From the NCBI RefSeq assembly GCF_016908115.1, contig NZ_JAFBDH010000004.1, positions 1-64,000 of the forward strand: a stretch of DNA of 64,000 nucleotides. The letters are read 5' to 3'. The translations under genes were made by a program, and so were the position numbers. Under the pieces are notes generated by a model, which saw only the letters and a program-made list of their open reading frames with translations, made no database searches and was not told where the DNA came from. Below, piece by piece: positions 33,054 to 42,934 of this stretch. Source of the stretch: Peptoniphilus gorbachii. Lineage in GTDB: Bacteria; Bacillota; Clostridia; Tissierellales; Peptoniphilaceae. Each line of letters begins with the position of its first letter. Position 1 is the first letter of the stretch.

Positions 33054-33803
33054 ATGAATAAAAAAAATGATCGTAACAGAAAACTTGTAATAGCTGCTAT
33101 GTTAGGTGCAATTACAGTTGTCCTAAGTCTAACACCCCTTGGACTAATTCCCCTTGGTGTTATCAATGCCACAACAATGCACATACCAGTAATAATTGGA
33201 GCTATCGCTGAAGGCCCTGTAGTTGGAGCAATGGTTGGACTTATATTTGGAGTTTCATCTCTTTTAAATGCAATTTTAAGAAATGCAAGTCCCGTTGCCT
33301 TTGTCTTTTATAATCCACTTATTTCTGTTGTGCCTAGAGTTTTAATTGGAATAACTTCTTATTACTCTTACACTGCAGTAAAAAAATTAGAAGACAAAAA
33401 TTTGAGAAATCTTACAAAAATTTTGTGGGGACTTGTTTCACTTTTCTTGGCATATTTACTTTATAGAAATATTACAAATGGTGGCTCAACTTTAAATATT
33501 ACTTTTGTAGTAATTCTTCTTTTACTTTGTCTTGGATTTTTAGTTTATTCCTTTAAGTCAAATGAAAAGGACTTTCCTATTGCCATAGGTGCCTTTGTTG
33601 GCTCAATGACTAACACAATTTTAGTTCTTGGAGGAATCTATTTACTCTATGCCAAGAGATATGTAGAAGCTATGAATATACCAATGGAAAATGCAAAATC
33701 AGCAATCCTTGGAGTATCTGTAACATCAGGAATACCTGAAGCAATTTTATCTGTTATTATCACTACAGCAGTTATAAAAGCTTTAAAAGCAAGAAAGGGT
33801 TAA
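33054..33803 (+). CDS. ECF transporter substrate-binding subunit, pantothenate type (PanT-like)
   Basis: 249 residues with about six membrane helices. The start (KLVIAAMLGAITVVLSLTPLGLIPLG...THMHIPV-type block, HIPVIIGAIAEGPVVGAMVGL) is typical of ECF S components. The neighbour 2 nt downstream is a CoaX-like gene, so pantothenate is the likely cargo; other vitamins are possible. The shared ECF module is not in the window. The ATG at 33054 has GGAGG upstream. There is an extra central hydrophilic/hydrophobic stretch around residues 105-150, long for this family. Confidence 0.85.
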   Translation: MNKKNDRNRKLVIAAMLGAITVVLSLTPLGLIPLGVINATTMHIPVIIGAIAEGPVVGAMVGLIFGVSSLLNAILRNASPVAFVFYNPLISVVPRVLIGITSYYSYTAVKKLEDKNLRNLTKILWGLVSLFLAYLLYRNITNGGSTLNITFVVILLLLCLGFLVYSFKSNEKDFPIAIGAFVGSMTNTILVLGGIYLLYAKRYVEAMNIPMENAKSAILGVSVTSGIPEAILSVIITTAVIKALKARKG

Positions 33804-33804
33804 T

Positions 33805-34587
33805 ATGTTACTTGCAATTGATATAGAAAATAAAAATACCAATTTTGGCATCTTTGAAGGCGAAAAACTTGTCACAAATTTTTCTATAATGACTGACAAA
33901 AATAGGTCCACTGAAGAAATTAAACTCACTATTAAATTAATATTAAAGGATAAAAAAATAGATTTATCTGACATATCTGACATAATACTTTCAACAGTTG
34001 TACCTGAACTTAATTCAAGTTATGAAATTATTTCAAGAGAAATAATTGGCAAAAATCCCATAGTTATATCTGCTGGAGTAAAAACTGGTTTAAATATAAA
34101 ATGCGAAAGCCCAAGAGAAGTTGGCACAGATAGAATTATAAGAGCAGTGGCAGCTACCGGAAGATTTAAAGAAAATATTATAATAATTTCTGCATCTTCA
34201 GTTACCACTATTGACTATATCAATGATAAAAAAGAATTTCTCGGCGGACTTATCCTTCCTGGCATAAGTCTTCTCCAAGATTCACTTGTTAGAGGATCTG
34301 GAAAACTTCCTCGTGTAGAAATAAAAAAGCCTGAAGATATTATTGGGAAAAATACAGAAAAGGCAATTCAAAGAGGAATTTATTTCGGCTACAATAAAGC
34401 TGTTTTTGGAATAGTGGATGAAATAGTGAAATTCCACTCACTAAAAAAAGAAAATACAAAAATTTTAGTAACCGGATTAAAGGCTCATCTTCTTGCAAAT
34501 GAAATTTATACTTTTGAAGAAGATCAGGTACTGGGAATTAAGGGTTTAAAAATAATATATGACTTAAACAAAAATAAGGCTTCTTGA
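33805..34587 (+). CDS. coaX: CoaX-like type III pantothenate kinase homologue with altered active site
   Basis: 260 residues alignable along their whole length with type III pantothenate kinases: SPREVGTDRIIRAVAA, GGLILPGISLLQDSL, GKLPRVEIKKPEDIIGKNT and KGLKIIYDLN. Two core motifs are damaged. The first phosphate loop DxGNTN reads DIENKN (Gly to Glu8, Thr to Lys10). The catalytic loop D-F-G-T-A-T-T reads SASSVTT (residues 129-135), so the catalytic Asp is Ser129 and the Gly is Ser131. The GGL sugar loop near the end is also altered (TGLKAH). It may be a pseudoenzyme or a regulator kept with the transporter, rather than an active kinase. It overlaps its terminator. Confidence 0.85.
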   Translation: MLLAIDIENKNTNFGIFEGEKLVTNFSIMTDKNRSTEEIKLTIKLILKDKKIDLSDISDIILSTVVPELNSSYEIISREIIGKNPIVISAGVKTGLNIKCESPREVGTDRIIRAVAATGRFKENIIIISASSVTTIDYINDKKEFLGGLILPGISLLQDSLVRGSGKLPRVEIKKPEDIIGKNTEKAIQRGIYFGYNKAVFGIVDEIVKFHSLKKENTKILVTGLKAHLLANEIYTFEEDQVLGIKGLKIIYDLNKNKAS

Positions 34588-34603
34588 TGAAGCCTTTTTA
34601 TTT
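34576..34603 (+). terminator. Terminator overlapping the end of coaX
   Basis: AAGGCTTC / GAAGCCTT with a five-base loop that contains the coaX TGA stop, followed by TTTTA. Confidence 0.82.
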
Positions 34604-34732
34604 GTCTTTTTATTAATTTTATAAAAAATTATTCGAGCCAAAAAATTTCCTAGCATTAGCCTAAATTTTGTGCGTAATTTCAGTCTTATCTATAAAAATT
34701 CAGACATCTTTTAAAATTTATAAAGCAAAGAA

Positions 34733-34767
34733 AAAAGCTTGCAAACACTAGATTTACAAGCTTTAAG
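34733..34767 (-). terminator. Terminator of tRNA-Lys
   Basis: AAGCTTG / CAAGCTT with a 15-nt loop, then T-rich on the minus strand. Confidence 0.78.
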
Positions 34768-34768
34768 A

Positions 34769-34844
34769 TGGTGCACCTTTACGGACTCGAACCGTAGGCC
34801 CACTGATTAAGAGTCAGTTGCTCTACCAACTGAGCTAAAGGTGC
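34769..34844 (-). tRNA. tRNA-Lys (anticodon CUU)
   Basis: GCACCTTTAGCTCAGTTGG start, anticodon stem ACTGA/TCAGT around loop CTCTTAA (anticodon CTT), T arm GGTTCGAGTCC, encoded ACCA. 76 nt including CCA. Confidence 0.94.
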
Positions 34845-34915
34845 AAAATTTACAATTTCATTATGAAATTTTTACATCAAACAAATATGTCGATGCAACA
34901 GAAATAATTATAAAT

Positions 34916-34946
34916 AAAAAAAACACTCTTGTCAAGTGCTTTTTTT
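34916..34946 (-). terminator. Terminator of the GntR regulator gene
   Basis: GCACTTGACAAGAGTGT followed by eight T on the minus strand: a short stem with a long T-run, starting next to the stop codon. Confidence 0.65.
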
Positions 34947-35614
34947 TAAATTCTAAACATTTTATAATCTGCCTGTTCTTCAAACATCAAATAGATATTT
35001 TCAATAGTTTTTTCACTGGCTTTTCTTGCTTCATTGGGCTTTTGTTCCTCAATGAGTTTATAAATTTTTTGCAAATTATTGTAATGTTTTTTGTAATTTT
35101 TTTTGTCTCTAAAAATAAAATTTCCAAACCTATAAAGTCTCTGATTAATCATATTCATGACTTCAACTAAAATTTCATTGTTTAGACATGATACAAGTGC
35201 CATATTCCACTCGATAATTAAATTTTGAGCCAACTCTTCGTCTTTGTTTTCGATTGCCACTCTTAAGTCCTCATTTACCTTTTGAAAATACTCAGTTTTT
35301 TCATTAAAACCCTTTTCTGCTAATAGTTCTACTGCAAGAGGCTCCAAGGATTTCCTTACTATATAAAGATTTTTAGCTTCTTTAACGGAAATTTTGGAAA
35401 CAATAAAGGACTTTCTTGGGAAACTTGTAACGAGTCCATCCTCTTCCAATTTTTTCAAGGCTTCTCTAACTGGTGTTCTACTTACTCCAAGTTTAGAAGC
35501 GATTTCCATTTCAATTAATTTATCCCCTGGAAGTAATTGGTTTTTTAAAATCTTTTCTTTTAAATCTCTATAAACTAAGTTGCTAAGAGATTTTTTGTTG
35601 CTTCGAAGATCCAA
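34946..35614 (-). CDS. GntR-family (FadR/FCD subfamily) transcription regulator
   Basis: 222 residues. The N-terminal winged helix (about 10-75) carries the GntR signature ILKNQLLPGDKLIEMEIASKLGVSRTPVREALKKLEEDGLV. The C-terminal FCD all-helical ligand domain covers about 85-215. FCD ligands are small carboxylic acids, often with a metal; a metal-ligand pattern is not clear here. The start is a TTG with AGGAGAG about nine bases upstream. Its target is unknown; its neighbours are a tRNA and a divergent PepSY lipoprotein. Confidence 0.87.
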   Translation of the reverse strand: MDLRSNKKSLSNLVYRDLKEKILKNQLLPGDKLIEMEIASKLGVSRTPVREALKKLEEDGLVTSFPRKSFIVSKISVKEAKNLYIVRKSLEPLAVELLAEKGFNEKTEYFQKVNEDLRVAIENKDEELAQNLIIEWNMALVSCLNNEILVEVMNMINQRLYRFGNFIFRDKKNYKKHYNNLQKIYKLIEEQKPNEARKASEKTIENIYLMFEEQADYKMFRI

Positions 35615-35796
35615 AACTGCACTCTCCTATTTAATAAAATGTTTTCCTAATTCCTAGGAAGTATTTAAATTATTATATCACATAAAGGACACTTTAACAT
35701 ATATTTAATTATAATTATTTACATAAAGTTTACAAAAAATAATTAAGGGTAAGATGTTATAGAAAGAAATTTAAGATTTATTAATTAGGAGGAAAT

Positions 35797-36450
35797 ATGA
35801 ATAAGAAAATTTTAGTTGGAACTTTAGGTCTTAGCTTAGTGCTTACACTCTCAGCTTGTAATGGTGCAAATAAAACTGCTTTAGAAACAAAAAATAATGC
35901 AGCAGTAACTACTAATAACAAGAAGAATGTAAGTGAAGAAAATAAAAATGCAAAGGAAACAGAAACTGTTGATCCAGCTAAAGCAAAAGTAATAGCTGAT
36001 AAAAGTATGAGCCTTGACTTGTCAGCAGCAAAAATTACAAAGGAAGAAGCCTTTGATAACTTTAAAAAACTTCATGCTGATGCAAAAATCGAATCTCTTG
36101 GATTAGAATCTGAAGGCGCAAAGCTACTTTATAAAATCGGCGGTTATGATGCAGAAAAAGAATATGAAGTTACAATTGATGCAGAAACTGGAGATGTTGT
36201 TAAAGACGAATTCGAAGCAGAAAATACTCAAAACCAAGTTGCTGATCTTCAAAAGAATATGCTTGCATCAATTGACGGTTTTGTGGAAAAAGCAATAGCA
36301 GAAGCAGGCGATGGTTTCATAGCAACAGACTACACTCTTGAATTTGACGATGGAAAATACATTGTTGAAGTAGAAGTTGAAAAAGACGGCAAAGATATAT
36401 CCTACGCTTATGATGTTGCATCTGGAAATTTAATTGAAAAAGATATGTAA
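35797..36450 (+). CDS. PepSY-domain lipoprotein
   Basis: 217 residues. Signal peptide with lipobox LSAC (Cys near residue 21), then a low-complexity Asn/Lys linker. Two PepSY-type repeats follow: ITKEEAFDNFKKLHADAKIESLGLE...YEVTIDAETGDVV (about 80-150) and FIATDYTLEFDDGKYIVEVEVEKDG...YAYDVASGNLI (about 165-215). PepSY domains are thought to inhibit or modulate extracellular proteases. AGGAGG precedes the ATG. Confidence 0.88.
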   Translation: MNKKILVGTLGLSLVLTLSACNGANKTALETKNNAAVTTNNKKNVSEENKNAKETETVDPAKAKVIADKSMSLDLSAAKITKEEAFDNFKKLHADAKIESLGLESEGAKLLYKIGGYDAEKEYEVTIDAETGDVVKDEFEAENTQNQVADLQKNMLASIDGFVEKAIAEAGDGFIATDYTLEFDDGKYIVEVEVEKDGKDISYAYDVASGNLIEKDM

Positions 36451-36463
36451 TTAGTAAATAATT

Positions 36464-36494
36464 ATTTTAAAAGAGGGTTCGCCCTCTTTTTTTC
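36464..36494 (+). terminator. Terminator of the PepSY lipoprotein gene
   Basis: AAAGAGGG-TTCG-CCCTCTTTTTTT: stem with TTCG tetraloop and T-run. Confidence 0.88.
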
Positions 36495-36564
36495 TTGATC
36501 TTAATTAGTAATACTTTGCAAAAATACTATTTATAATAATTATAAAAAAATATTTTGAACATTA

Positions 36565-36598
36565 AAAAAACTCTGGCGCAATAACACCAGAGTTAATT
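36565..36598 (-). terminator. Terminator of secA
   Basis: AACTCTGGTG / CGCCAGAGTT with a short loop, then TTTTTTT on the minus strand. Confidence 0.85.
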
Positions 36599-36607
36599 TA
36601 TTTTTTA

Positions 36608-39346
36608 TTATTCAAATTTTCCGTGACAGTTTTTATATTTTTTTCCACTTCCACATGGGCATGGATCATTTCTTCCAACCTTTTTTTCTTTTCTTACAAA
36701 AGGTTTTTGTTTTCCGTCATCTGGATTTACAGTTTCAACTTCTTTTGCAACTCTAACTCTCTTTACTCTTTCAGGATTTACTACATGATAAAGCATTCTA
36801 ACAGTGTCTTCTTTGATTGATTCGTTCATTTCTTCGAACATATCAAAGCCTTCTTCTGCATAAGCTCTAACTGGATCAGTTTGTCCAACTGCACGAAGTC
36901 CAATTCCCTTTCTTAGTTGATCCATGGCATCAATGTGATCCATCCATTTTTGGTCAACATTTTGAAGTAAAGCAACTCTTTCGATTTCTCTGAATTTTTC
37001 GTCTCCAAAGTCTTCTTCTTTTTCCTTGTATTTTTCATCAGCAAGTTCTTTAATATATGCCTTTAAAGATTCTGCTATTGGATTTTCAAGTCCCTTTAAG
37101 AAATCTTCTTGGAAATCAAAAGTATTTATTCCAAAGCTTCTAATTGATTCAAAGTCTAAATAATTTTTGTTGTTGTCATCAAGCTTGTTGTAGAAGTCAA
37201 TAGTCTTATCAATTACATCATTTCTCATTGCTACTATGTCTTCTTTTAGGTTTTCGCCTTCAAGAACTCTTCTTCTTTCAGCATAGATTACTTCTCTTTG
37301 TTTATTCATAACATCGTCATATTTTAAGACATTTTTACGAATACTAAAGTTGTTGCCTTCTACTTTTCTTTGTGCTGATTCAATTAGTCTAGTTAAAATT
37401 TTTGCTTCAACTGGTTCATCTTCTGGTGAATCAATTTTTACCATTGTATCTTTAAATTTGTCGCCAGCAAAAAGTCTAATTAAATCGTCATCTGCTGATA
37501 TATAAAATCTTGAAGAACCTGGGTCTCCTTGACGACCTGAACGACCACGTAATTGGTTATCAATACGTCTTGACTCATGTCTTTCCGTACCAATTATTCT
37601 AAGTCCGCCAACTTTTTTAACTTCTTCAGCTTCTTTGTCAGTTTCTTCCTTGAATTTTTTAACAAGAGCTTGATAATCTTCTCTAGCTTTTAAAATTTCT
37701 GGATCATCTGTCTTGAAATATGAGTCTGCATATTCAAGCATTTCTTCTTCCATGCCTTGCTTTTTAAGTTCCTTCTTTGCAAGGTATTCTGGGTTACCAC
37801 CAAGTACAATGTCGGTACCACGACCAGCCATGTTAGTGGCAATAGTTACTTGACCAAAACGACCTGCTTGTGCAACTATTTCAGATTCTTGTTCATGCTT
37901 TTTGGCATTTAAGACATTGTGCTTAATTCCTGCACGTTTTAAATATTTTGAAAGAGTTTCAGATTTATCAATAGAAATTGTACCAACTAAAACTGGTTGT
38001 CCCTTTTCATGTGCTTCTTCAATTTCTCTAGTTACAGCTTTGAATTTTGCATCTTCATTTATATAAATATGGTCATTGTCGTCTTCTCTTATTACAGGTT
38101 TATTTGTAGGAATTTCAACAACGTCAATATTATAAATATCTCTAAATTCGCCTTCTTCTGTCATGGCAGTACCTGTCATACCAGAAAGTTTATCATACAT
38201 TCTGAAGTAATTTTGGAAAGTAATTGTAGCAAGAGTTTTTGATTCAGCTCTTACTTCTAGTCCTTCTTTAGCTTCAATAGCTTGGTGAAGACCTTCAGAA
38301 TATCTTCTACCATACATTAGACGACCAGTAAATTCATCAACGATTATAATTTCGCCATCTTTTACAACATAGTCAATATCCTTGTGCATTGTGCCAGCAG
38401 CCTTTAGGGCTTGGTTAATGTGGTGAGATAATTCCATGTTTGATGCGTCTGATAAGTTTTCAATTCCAAAATATTTTTCAGCCTTTTCAATACCCTTATC
38501 AGTAAGTGTTGCAGTCTTGTCTTTTTCATTTATAACATAGTCAACAGTTTCTTCTTCAAATTCTCTGTTAAATCTTTCAAGATCAATTTCATCTTGGCTC
38601 TTGATTCTGTGAGATAAAGTATTTACAAAATCTCTTGCTCTAACATAAAGATCAATTGATTCATCGCCTTGACCAGAAATAATAAGTGGTGTTCTAGCTT
38701 CATCAATTAAAATTGAGTCAACTTCGTCGACAATACAGAAGTGAAGTCCTCTTTGTACCATTTCTTCTTTATAGATAACCATGTTATCTCTTAGATAGTC
38801 GAAACCAAATTCATTATTTGTACCATAAGTTATATCAGAATTATAGGCAATCTTTCTTTCATCTTGGTCCATGTCGTGGATAATACATCCAACAGTAAGT
38901 CCCAAAAATTCATAAACCTTACCCATCCAATCTCTATCACGGCTTGCCAAATAATCGTTTACTGTAACAATATGTGTACCCTTGCCTTCAAGAGCATTTA
39001 AGTAAGCTGGAAGTGTAGCAACAAGTGTCTTACCTTCACCTGTTTTCATTTCAGCAATTCTACCTTGGTGAAGAACAATACCACCGATAACTTGAACTCT
39101 AAAGTGCTTCATGCCTAGCACTCTCCAAGCAGCTTCTCTAACAACAGCAAAAGCTTCTGGAAGCAAATCGTCTGTAGTTTCACCATTTTTAATTCTATTC
39201 TTAAATTCTTCAGTCTTTTCTTTTAGTTCAGTGTCTGAAAGTTTTTCCATTTCGCCTTCAAGACTCATAACTTTATTTACAAGGGGCTCGATTTTTTTTA
39301 GTTCCCTATCACTGTAGGTACCAAAAATCTTTTCCATTAAACCCAT
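36608..39346 (-). CDS. secA: Preprotein translocase ATPase SecA
   Basis: Motor of the Sec pathway at the cytoplasmic membrane. 912 residues: Walker [15 protein letters not shown] (about 100-113), [19 protein letters not shown], the cross-linking and scaffold domains, [35 protein letters not shown], and the C-terminal zinc site [17 protein letters not shown]. The tail binds SecB or ribosomes in other bacteria. It is monocistronic here; the housekeeping copy, judging by its full zinc tail. Confidence 0.96.
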   Translation of the reverse strand: MGLMEKIFGTYSDRELKKIEPLVNKVMSLEGEMEKLSDTELKEKTEEFKNRIKNGETTDDLLPEAFAVVREAAWRVLGMKHFRVQVIGGIVLHQGRIAEMKTGEGKTLVATLPAYLNALEGKGTHIVTVNDYLASRDRDWMGKVYEFLGLTVGCIIHDMDQDERKIAYNSDITYGTNNEFGFDYLRDNMVIYKEEMVQRGLHFCIVDEVDSILIDEARTPLIISGQGDESIDLYVRARDFVNTLSHRIKSQDEIDLERFNREFEEETVDYVINEKDKTATLTDKGIEKAEKYFGIENLSDASNMELSHHINQALKAAGTMHKDIDYVVKDGEIIIVDEFTGRLMYGRRYSEGLHQAIEAKEGLEVRAESKTLATITFQNYFRMYDKLSGMTGTAMTEEGEFRDIYNIDVVEIPTNKPVIREDDNDHIYINEDAKFKAVTREIEEAHEKGQPVLVGTISIDKSETLSKYLKRAGIKHNVLNAKKHEQESEIVAQAGRFGQVTIATNMAGRGTDIVLGGNPEYLAKKELKKQGMEEEMLEYADSYFKTDDPEILKAREDYQALVKKFKEETDKEAEEVKKVGGLRIIGTERHESRRIDNQLRGRSGRQGDPGSSRFYISADDDLIRLFAGDKFKDTMVKIDSPEDEPVEAKILTRLIESAQRKVEGNNFSIRKNVLKYDDVMNKQREVIYAERRRVLEGENLKEDIVAMRNDVIDKTIDFYNKLDDNNKNYLDFESIRSFGINTFDFQEDFLKGLENPIAESLKAYIKELADEKYKEKEEDFGDEKFREIERVALLQNVDQKWMDHIDAMDQLRKGIGLRAVGQTDPVRAYAEEGFDMFEEMNESIKEDTVRMLYHVVNPERVKRVRVAKEVETVNPDDGKQKPFVRKEKKVGRNDPCPCGSGKKYKNCHGKFE

Positions 39347-39489
39347 TTTACCACTCCTTTTACCTGACGTTATATTCTATCATTAAATGGCATATTTTAC
39401 AATAAAAACAACTTCATTTATTACCTCTATAAATTATATTGTTAGAAATATTTAATGTCAATATAAATAGCTTAAATACTTAATTTAAA

Positions 39490-39517
39490 TTGAACTTTAA
39501 GTCGCATTAACTATACA
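39490..39517 (+). promoter_or_regulatory. Promoter of guaA
   Basis: TTGAAC (39,490-39,495), 16-nt spacer, TATACA (39,512-39,517). It would give a leader of about 40 nt. No guanine riboswitch sequence is seen between it and the start. Confidence 0.5.
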
Positions 39518-39564
39518 AAATAAAAATTTTATTATAAAATGTAGTTAATAACGAGGAGGTTAAT

Positions 39565-41085
39565 ATGATACTAGTAGTTGACTTTGGTGGCCAATACAAT
39601 CAGTTAATAGCAAGAAGAATAAGAGATCTTAACATCTATTGCGAAGTTGTACCCTACAACAAGGCCTTAAAAGAATTAGAAAATAGAAATAATGTAGAAG
39701 GAATAATATTTACAGGTGGACCAAATTCAGTATATGAAGAAAGTGCACCAAAAATCGAAAAAGAAATCTTTGACAAAAATATTCCAATACTTGGACTTTG
39801 CTACGGAATGCAAATAATGGCATACACATTAAAGGGCGAAGTAGTAAATGCACCAAAAGAAAGAGAATTTGGAAAAACTGAAATATATACAGAAAAATCA
39901 GAAATATTTAAAAATCTTTCAGAAAAAGAAACAGTTTGGATGAGCCATGTAGATAGAGTTGAAAAAGTTCCAGAAGGCTTTGAAGTAATAGCTCATAGCA
40001 AAAACTGTCCAGTGGCAGCCATGGCAAATGTTGATAAAAAACTTTACGCCCTACAATTCCACCCAGAAGTAAACCATTCAGTTCACGGCAAAGAAATGTT
40101 AGAAAACTTTGCAGTAAATATTTGTGGTGCAAAAAAAGATTGGACAATGGAAAATTATGCAAAGAAAGCAATAAAAGAAATAAGAGAAAAAGTTGGCGAC
40201 GGAAAAGTCCTCCTTGCCCTATCAGGTGGAGTTGACTCATCAGTAACAGCAGCCCTCTTATCAAAAGCAGTTGGAGAAAAACTAACTTGCATCTTTGTAG
40301 ACCATGGACTAATGAGAAAAAATGAAGGCGACGAAGTAGAAGAAGCCTTTAAAGATTCAGGTATGCACTTCATAAGAGTTGACGCAGAAAAAAGATTTTT
40401 AGAAAAATTATCTGGCGTGACAGATCCAGAAAGAAAGAGAAAAATAATTGGCGAAGAATTTATAAGAGTCTTTGAAGAAGAAGGACAAAAAATAAAAGCA
40501 GTGGACTTCTTGGCACAAGGAACAATTTATCCTGACGTGATCGAATCAGGACTTGGCGACTCAGCAGTAATAAAATCCCACCACAATGTAGGCGGACTAC
40601 CTGACTTTGTAGACTTCAAAGAAATAATCGAGCCACTAAGAATGTTATTTAAAGACGAAGTGCGTGACCTTGGAAGAGAACTCGGACTTGCAGACTATTT
40701 AGTAGATAGACAACCCTTCCCTGGACCAGGACTTGCCATAAGAGTAATGGGAGAAATCACAAAGGAAAAACTAGACATACTTCGTGATGCAGATAAAATC
40801 TTTAGAGACGAATTAGAAAAAGCAAAGCTTAAAGATATAAACCAATACTTTGCAGTCCTAACAAATAATAGAACAGTTGGAGTAATGGGCGACTTTAGAA
40901 CTTATGACTATACCCTTGCCCTTCGTGCAGTGTCAACAACAGACTTCATGACAGCAGACTTCACAAGAATCCCTTGGGAAATCTTGGATAAAGTATCAAC
41001 AAGAATAGTAAACGAAGTAAATCATATCAATAGAATAGTATATGACATAACATCAAAACCACCAGCAACTATTGAATGGGAATAA
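39565..41085 (+). CDS. guaA: GMP synthase (glutamine-hydrolysing)
   Basis: Converts XMP to GMP. N-terminal class I glutamine amidotransferase with nucleophile in GLCYGMQIM and His/Glu in FHPEVNHS. The PP-loop ATPase [13 protein letters not shown] is near residue 219. The C-terminal dimerisation domain ends [10 protein letters not shown]. 506 residues, intact. GAGGAGG precedes the ATG. Its last 12 bases (41,074-41,085) are repeated at the outer ends of two downstream islands, so it is the integration target of those elements; the reading frame was restored by the integration. Confidence 0.97.
   Translation: MILVVDFGGQYNQLIARRIRDLNIYCEVVPYNKALKELENRNNVEGIIFTGGPNSVYEESAPKIEKEIFDKNIPILGLCYGMQIMAYTLKGEVVNAPKEREFGKTEIYTEKSEIFKNLSEKETVWMSHVDRVEKVPEGFEVIAHSKNCPVAAMANVDKKLYALQFHPEVNHSVHGKEMLENFAVNICGAKKDWTMENYAKKAIKEIREKVGDGKVLLALSGGVDSSVTAALLSKAVGEKLTCIFVDHGLMRKNEGDEVEEAFKDSGMHFIRVDAEKRFLEKLSGVTDPERKRKIIGEEFIRVFEEEGQKIKAVDFLAQGTIYPDVIESGLGDSAVIKSHHNVGGLPDFVDFKEIIEPLRMLFKDEVRDLGRELGLADYLVDRQPFPGPGLAIRVMGEITKEKLDILRDADKIFRDELEKAKLKDINQYFAVLTNNRTVGVMGDFRTYDYTLALRAVSTTDFMTADFTRIPWEILDKVSTRIVNEVNHINRIVYDITSKPPATIEWE
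41074..41085 (+). other. Likely attachment core at the guaA 3' end (attL)
   Basis: GAATGGGAATAA, the last four codons of guaA including the stop. Copies: 47,536-47,547 (GAATGGGAGTAA) and 59,698-59,709 (exact). The guaA 3' end is a known integration site for genomic islands. Confidence 0.7.
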
Positions 41086-41103
41086 TCGAAAAAAAATTAA
41101 AAG

Positions 41104-41260
41104 CTTTGTAAAATCAACGGTTACAGAAGATGAAAAACTGTAACTGGGACTAAAATGGGAACATTTGTAAAAAGAATAAATTGAATAATTCTTCCAAGTG
41201 GTTTACATTCGGACAAAAAATTAGACCGTAGTCTTAGGCTGCGGTCTTTTTGCGTACATA
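41104..41260. repeat. Repeat R1, left copy (left end of island 1)
   Basis: About 157 bp, estimated by eye at 85-90% identical to 47,641-47,800. It contains GTAACTGGGACTAAAATGGG and AGTGGTTTACAT. It ends in a terminator hairpin GACCGTAG...CTGCGGTC followed by TTTTT. It starts 18 nt after the guaA stop. Confidence 0.85.
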
Positions 41261-41409
41261 TTTTGATTTTAGAATCTTGATTTTATATAATTATGTAGGT
41301 TGTTATAAATTAGGTCATTAATTAAGGTAAATAAAATATTGAAAAATATAAAGACCATAAGAGGATATTTGAGGAAACATTTAGATTATATAGCAAACAA
41401 GTAAATTAT

Positions 41410-41462
41410 GCGACAATAAAATGTCGGTTTGAATTCTAGCATTGTCGCAAATGTGATATAAT
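41410..41462 (+). promoter_or_regulatory. Promoter with operator-like inverted repeat before the AlbA regulator gene
   Basis: Extended -10 TGATATAAT at 41,454-41,462. A perfect 8-bp inverted repeat GCGACAAT (41,410-41,417) and ATTGTCGC (41,441-41,448) lies across the -35 to -50 area. Between its arms, AATGTCGGTTTGAAT (41,420-41,434) is identical to the unit repeated three times in the coding part of the gene downstream. Three TGTCG words occur in 38 bp, one of them inverted. Confidence 0.65.
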
Positions 41463-41485
41463 AATTATAATAGAGGAGGACTGCA

Positions 41486-42817
41486 ATGAGCCGATATATT
41501 GAATCAGAAACAATTGAATTAAAAGAAAAATACAAAGATACAATTACAAAGGAAATAGTATCTTTCCTTAATAGTGCAGGAGGATCAATTATTATCGGAG
41601 TAAAAGATGATGGTGTTGTAGTTGGTGTTGATAAAGTTGATGAAATTCTTAGAAAAATATCTGATATTATAACAACTAAAATAGAGCCGAACCCACAAAA
41701 TGAAATCAGTTCAGAACTAAAATTTGATGAAGGAAAAACTCTAATAGTTATTCATATAAATAAAGGCCATCATCATATTTATTGTCAAAAGAAATATGGA
41801 TTCTCTTCTACTGGTTGCACAATACGAATCGGAACAACCTGTAAAGAGATGACACCGGAACAGATAAAAATTCGATATGAGAAAAAATTTATAGATAATG
41901 AATACATGCTTAAGAAAAAATCAAATTCATCAGATTTATCGTTTAGGGAACTTAAGATATATTATTCAGAAAAAAATTATCATTTGGAAGATAAATCTTT
42001 TGAAACGAATTTAAACCTAAGGAATGAAGCCGGAGAATATAATTTATTGGCAGAACTATTATCAGATAAAAATAATATTCCATTTATTTTTGTAAAATTC
42101 CAAGGACAGAATAAAGCTTCTATATCTGAAAGAAGTGACTATGGTTTTGGATGCATATTGACTACTTATGGAAAAATAAAAAACAGATTGCAGGCTGAAA
42201 ATATATGTATTTCTGATACGACAGTTAGACCAAGAAAAGACACCTATTTATTTGATTTTGACTGTGTAAATGAGGCAATTTTAAATGCTTTAGTTCATAA
42301 CGATTGGACAATCACTGAACCACAGATTTCAATGTTTAATGATAGACTTGATATATTATCACATGGTGGACTTCCTAATGGAATGACAAAAGAGCAATTT
42401 TTTGATGGAATAAGTAAACCGAGAAACGCAACATTGATGAGGATATTTCTAAATATGGGACTAACTGAACACACCGGACATGGGATTCCAACCATTGTAG
42501 AAAAATATGGGAAAGATGTTTTTGAAATTGAAAGTAACTATATTAGATGTACTATTCCTTTTGAGCAAAGAGTAATTGAACAAATAGACAATAAAAATGT
42601 CGGTTTGAATGTCGGTTTGAATGTCGGTTTGAATAAAACTGAGAAGAAAGTCATCGAGCTTCTAATAGAGGATCAAAGCCTTACATCAATTGAACTTTCA
42701 GAAAAAATAGGCGTAACAAAGAGAACTATCGAAAGAGCATTTAAATCTTTACAAGAAAAGAACATGCTAGAAAGAATTGGATCAAAGCGTGATGGAAATT
42801 GGATTGTTATTAGGTAA
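41486..42817 (+). CDS. AlbA_2 (Schlafen-type) ATP-binding protein with winged helix
   Basis: 443 residues. N-terminal AlbA_2 domain (about 1-125): ESETIELKEKYKDTITKEIVSFLNSAGGSIIIGVKDDG. A GHKL-like ATPase domain follows (about 245-360): VNEAILNALVHNDWT, HGGLPNGMTKEQF, and LTEHTGHGIPTIVEKYG. A linker holds three NVGL units (residues 371-383). A C-terminal winged helix covers about 385-443 (TSIELSEKIGVTKRTIERAFKSLQEKNMLERIGSKRDGNW). Such proteins are usually called RecG-like or transcription regulators; many sit in defence islands. It has its own promoter with an inverted repeat, suggesting autoregulation. It is the first gene after R1 and precedes the giant gene. Confidence 0.9.
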   Translation: MSRYIESETIELKEKYKDTITKEIVSFLNSAGGSIIIGVKDDGVVVGVDKVDEILRKISDIITTKIEPNPQNEISSELKFDEGKTLIVIHINKGHHHIYCQKKYGFSSTGCTIRIGTTCKEMTPEQIKIRYEKKFIDNEYMLKKKSNSSDLSFRELKIYYSEKNYHLEDKSFETNLNLRNEAGEYNLLAELLSDKNNIPFIFVKFQGQNKASISERSDYGFGCILTTYGKIKNRLQAENICISDTTVRPRKDTYLFDFDCVNEAILNALVHNDWTITEPQISMFNDRLDILSHGGLPNGMTKEQFFDGISKPRNATLMRIFLNMGLTEHTGHGIPTIVEKYGKDVFEIESNYIRCTIPFEQRVIEQIDNKNVGLNVGLNVGLNKTEKKVIELLIEDQSLTSIELSEKIGVTKRTIERAFKSLQEKNMLERIGSKRDGNWIVIR

Positions 42818-42882
42818 ATAATTAGATTTATTGTAAGAAAGTATAGTGGATAAAATATTATTCGTAGAAGAAAAATGTAAAT

Positions 42883-42912
42883 AGCATATGGTATTAGTGG
42901 TATGCTTTTATT
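42883..42912 (+). terminator. Weak terminator-like hairpin between the AlbA gene and the giant gene
   Basis: AGCATA / TATGCT with a 12-nt loop, then TTTATTTG. A short stem, so it may only attenuate read-through. Confidence 0.4.
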
Positions 42913-42934
42913 TGTTAATAAAGGAGTTGTTGAA

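Noticed and set aside
39396-39564. Guanine riboswitch before guaA
   Set aside because: No purine-aptamer core or competing terminator is present; only a promoter-like pair and AT-rich DNA.
42596-42634. CRISPR-like or satellite repeat
   Set aside because: Three 12-bp units without spacers, in frame within a gene; it is a coding repeat. No CRISPR array was seen anywhere in the window.
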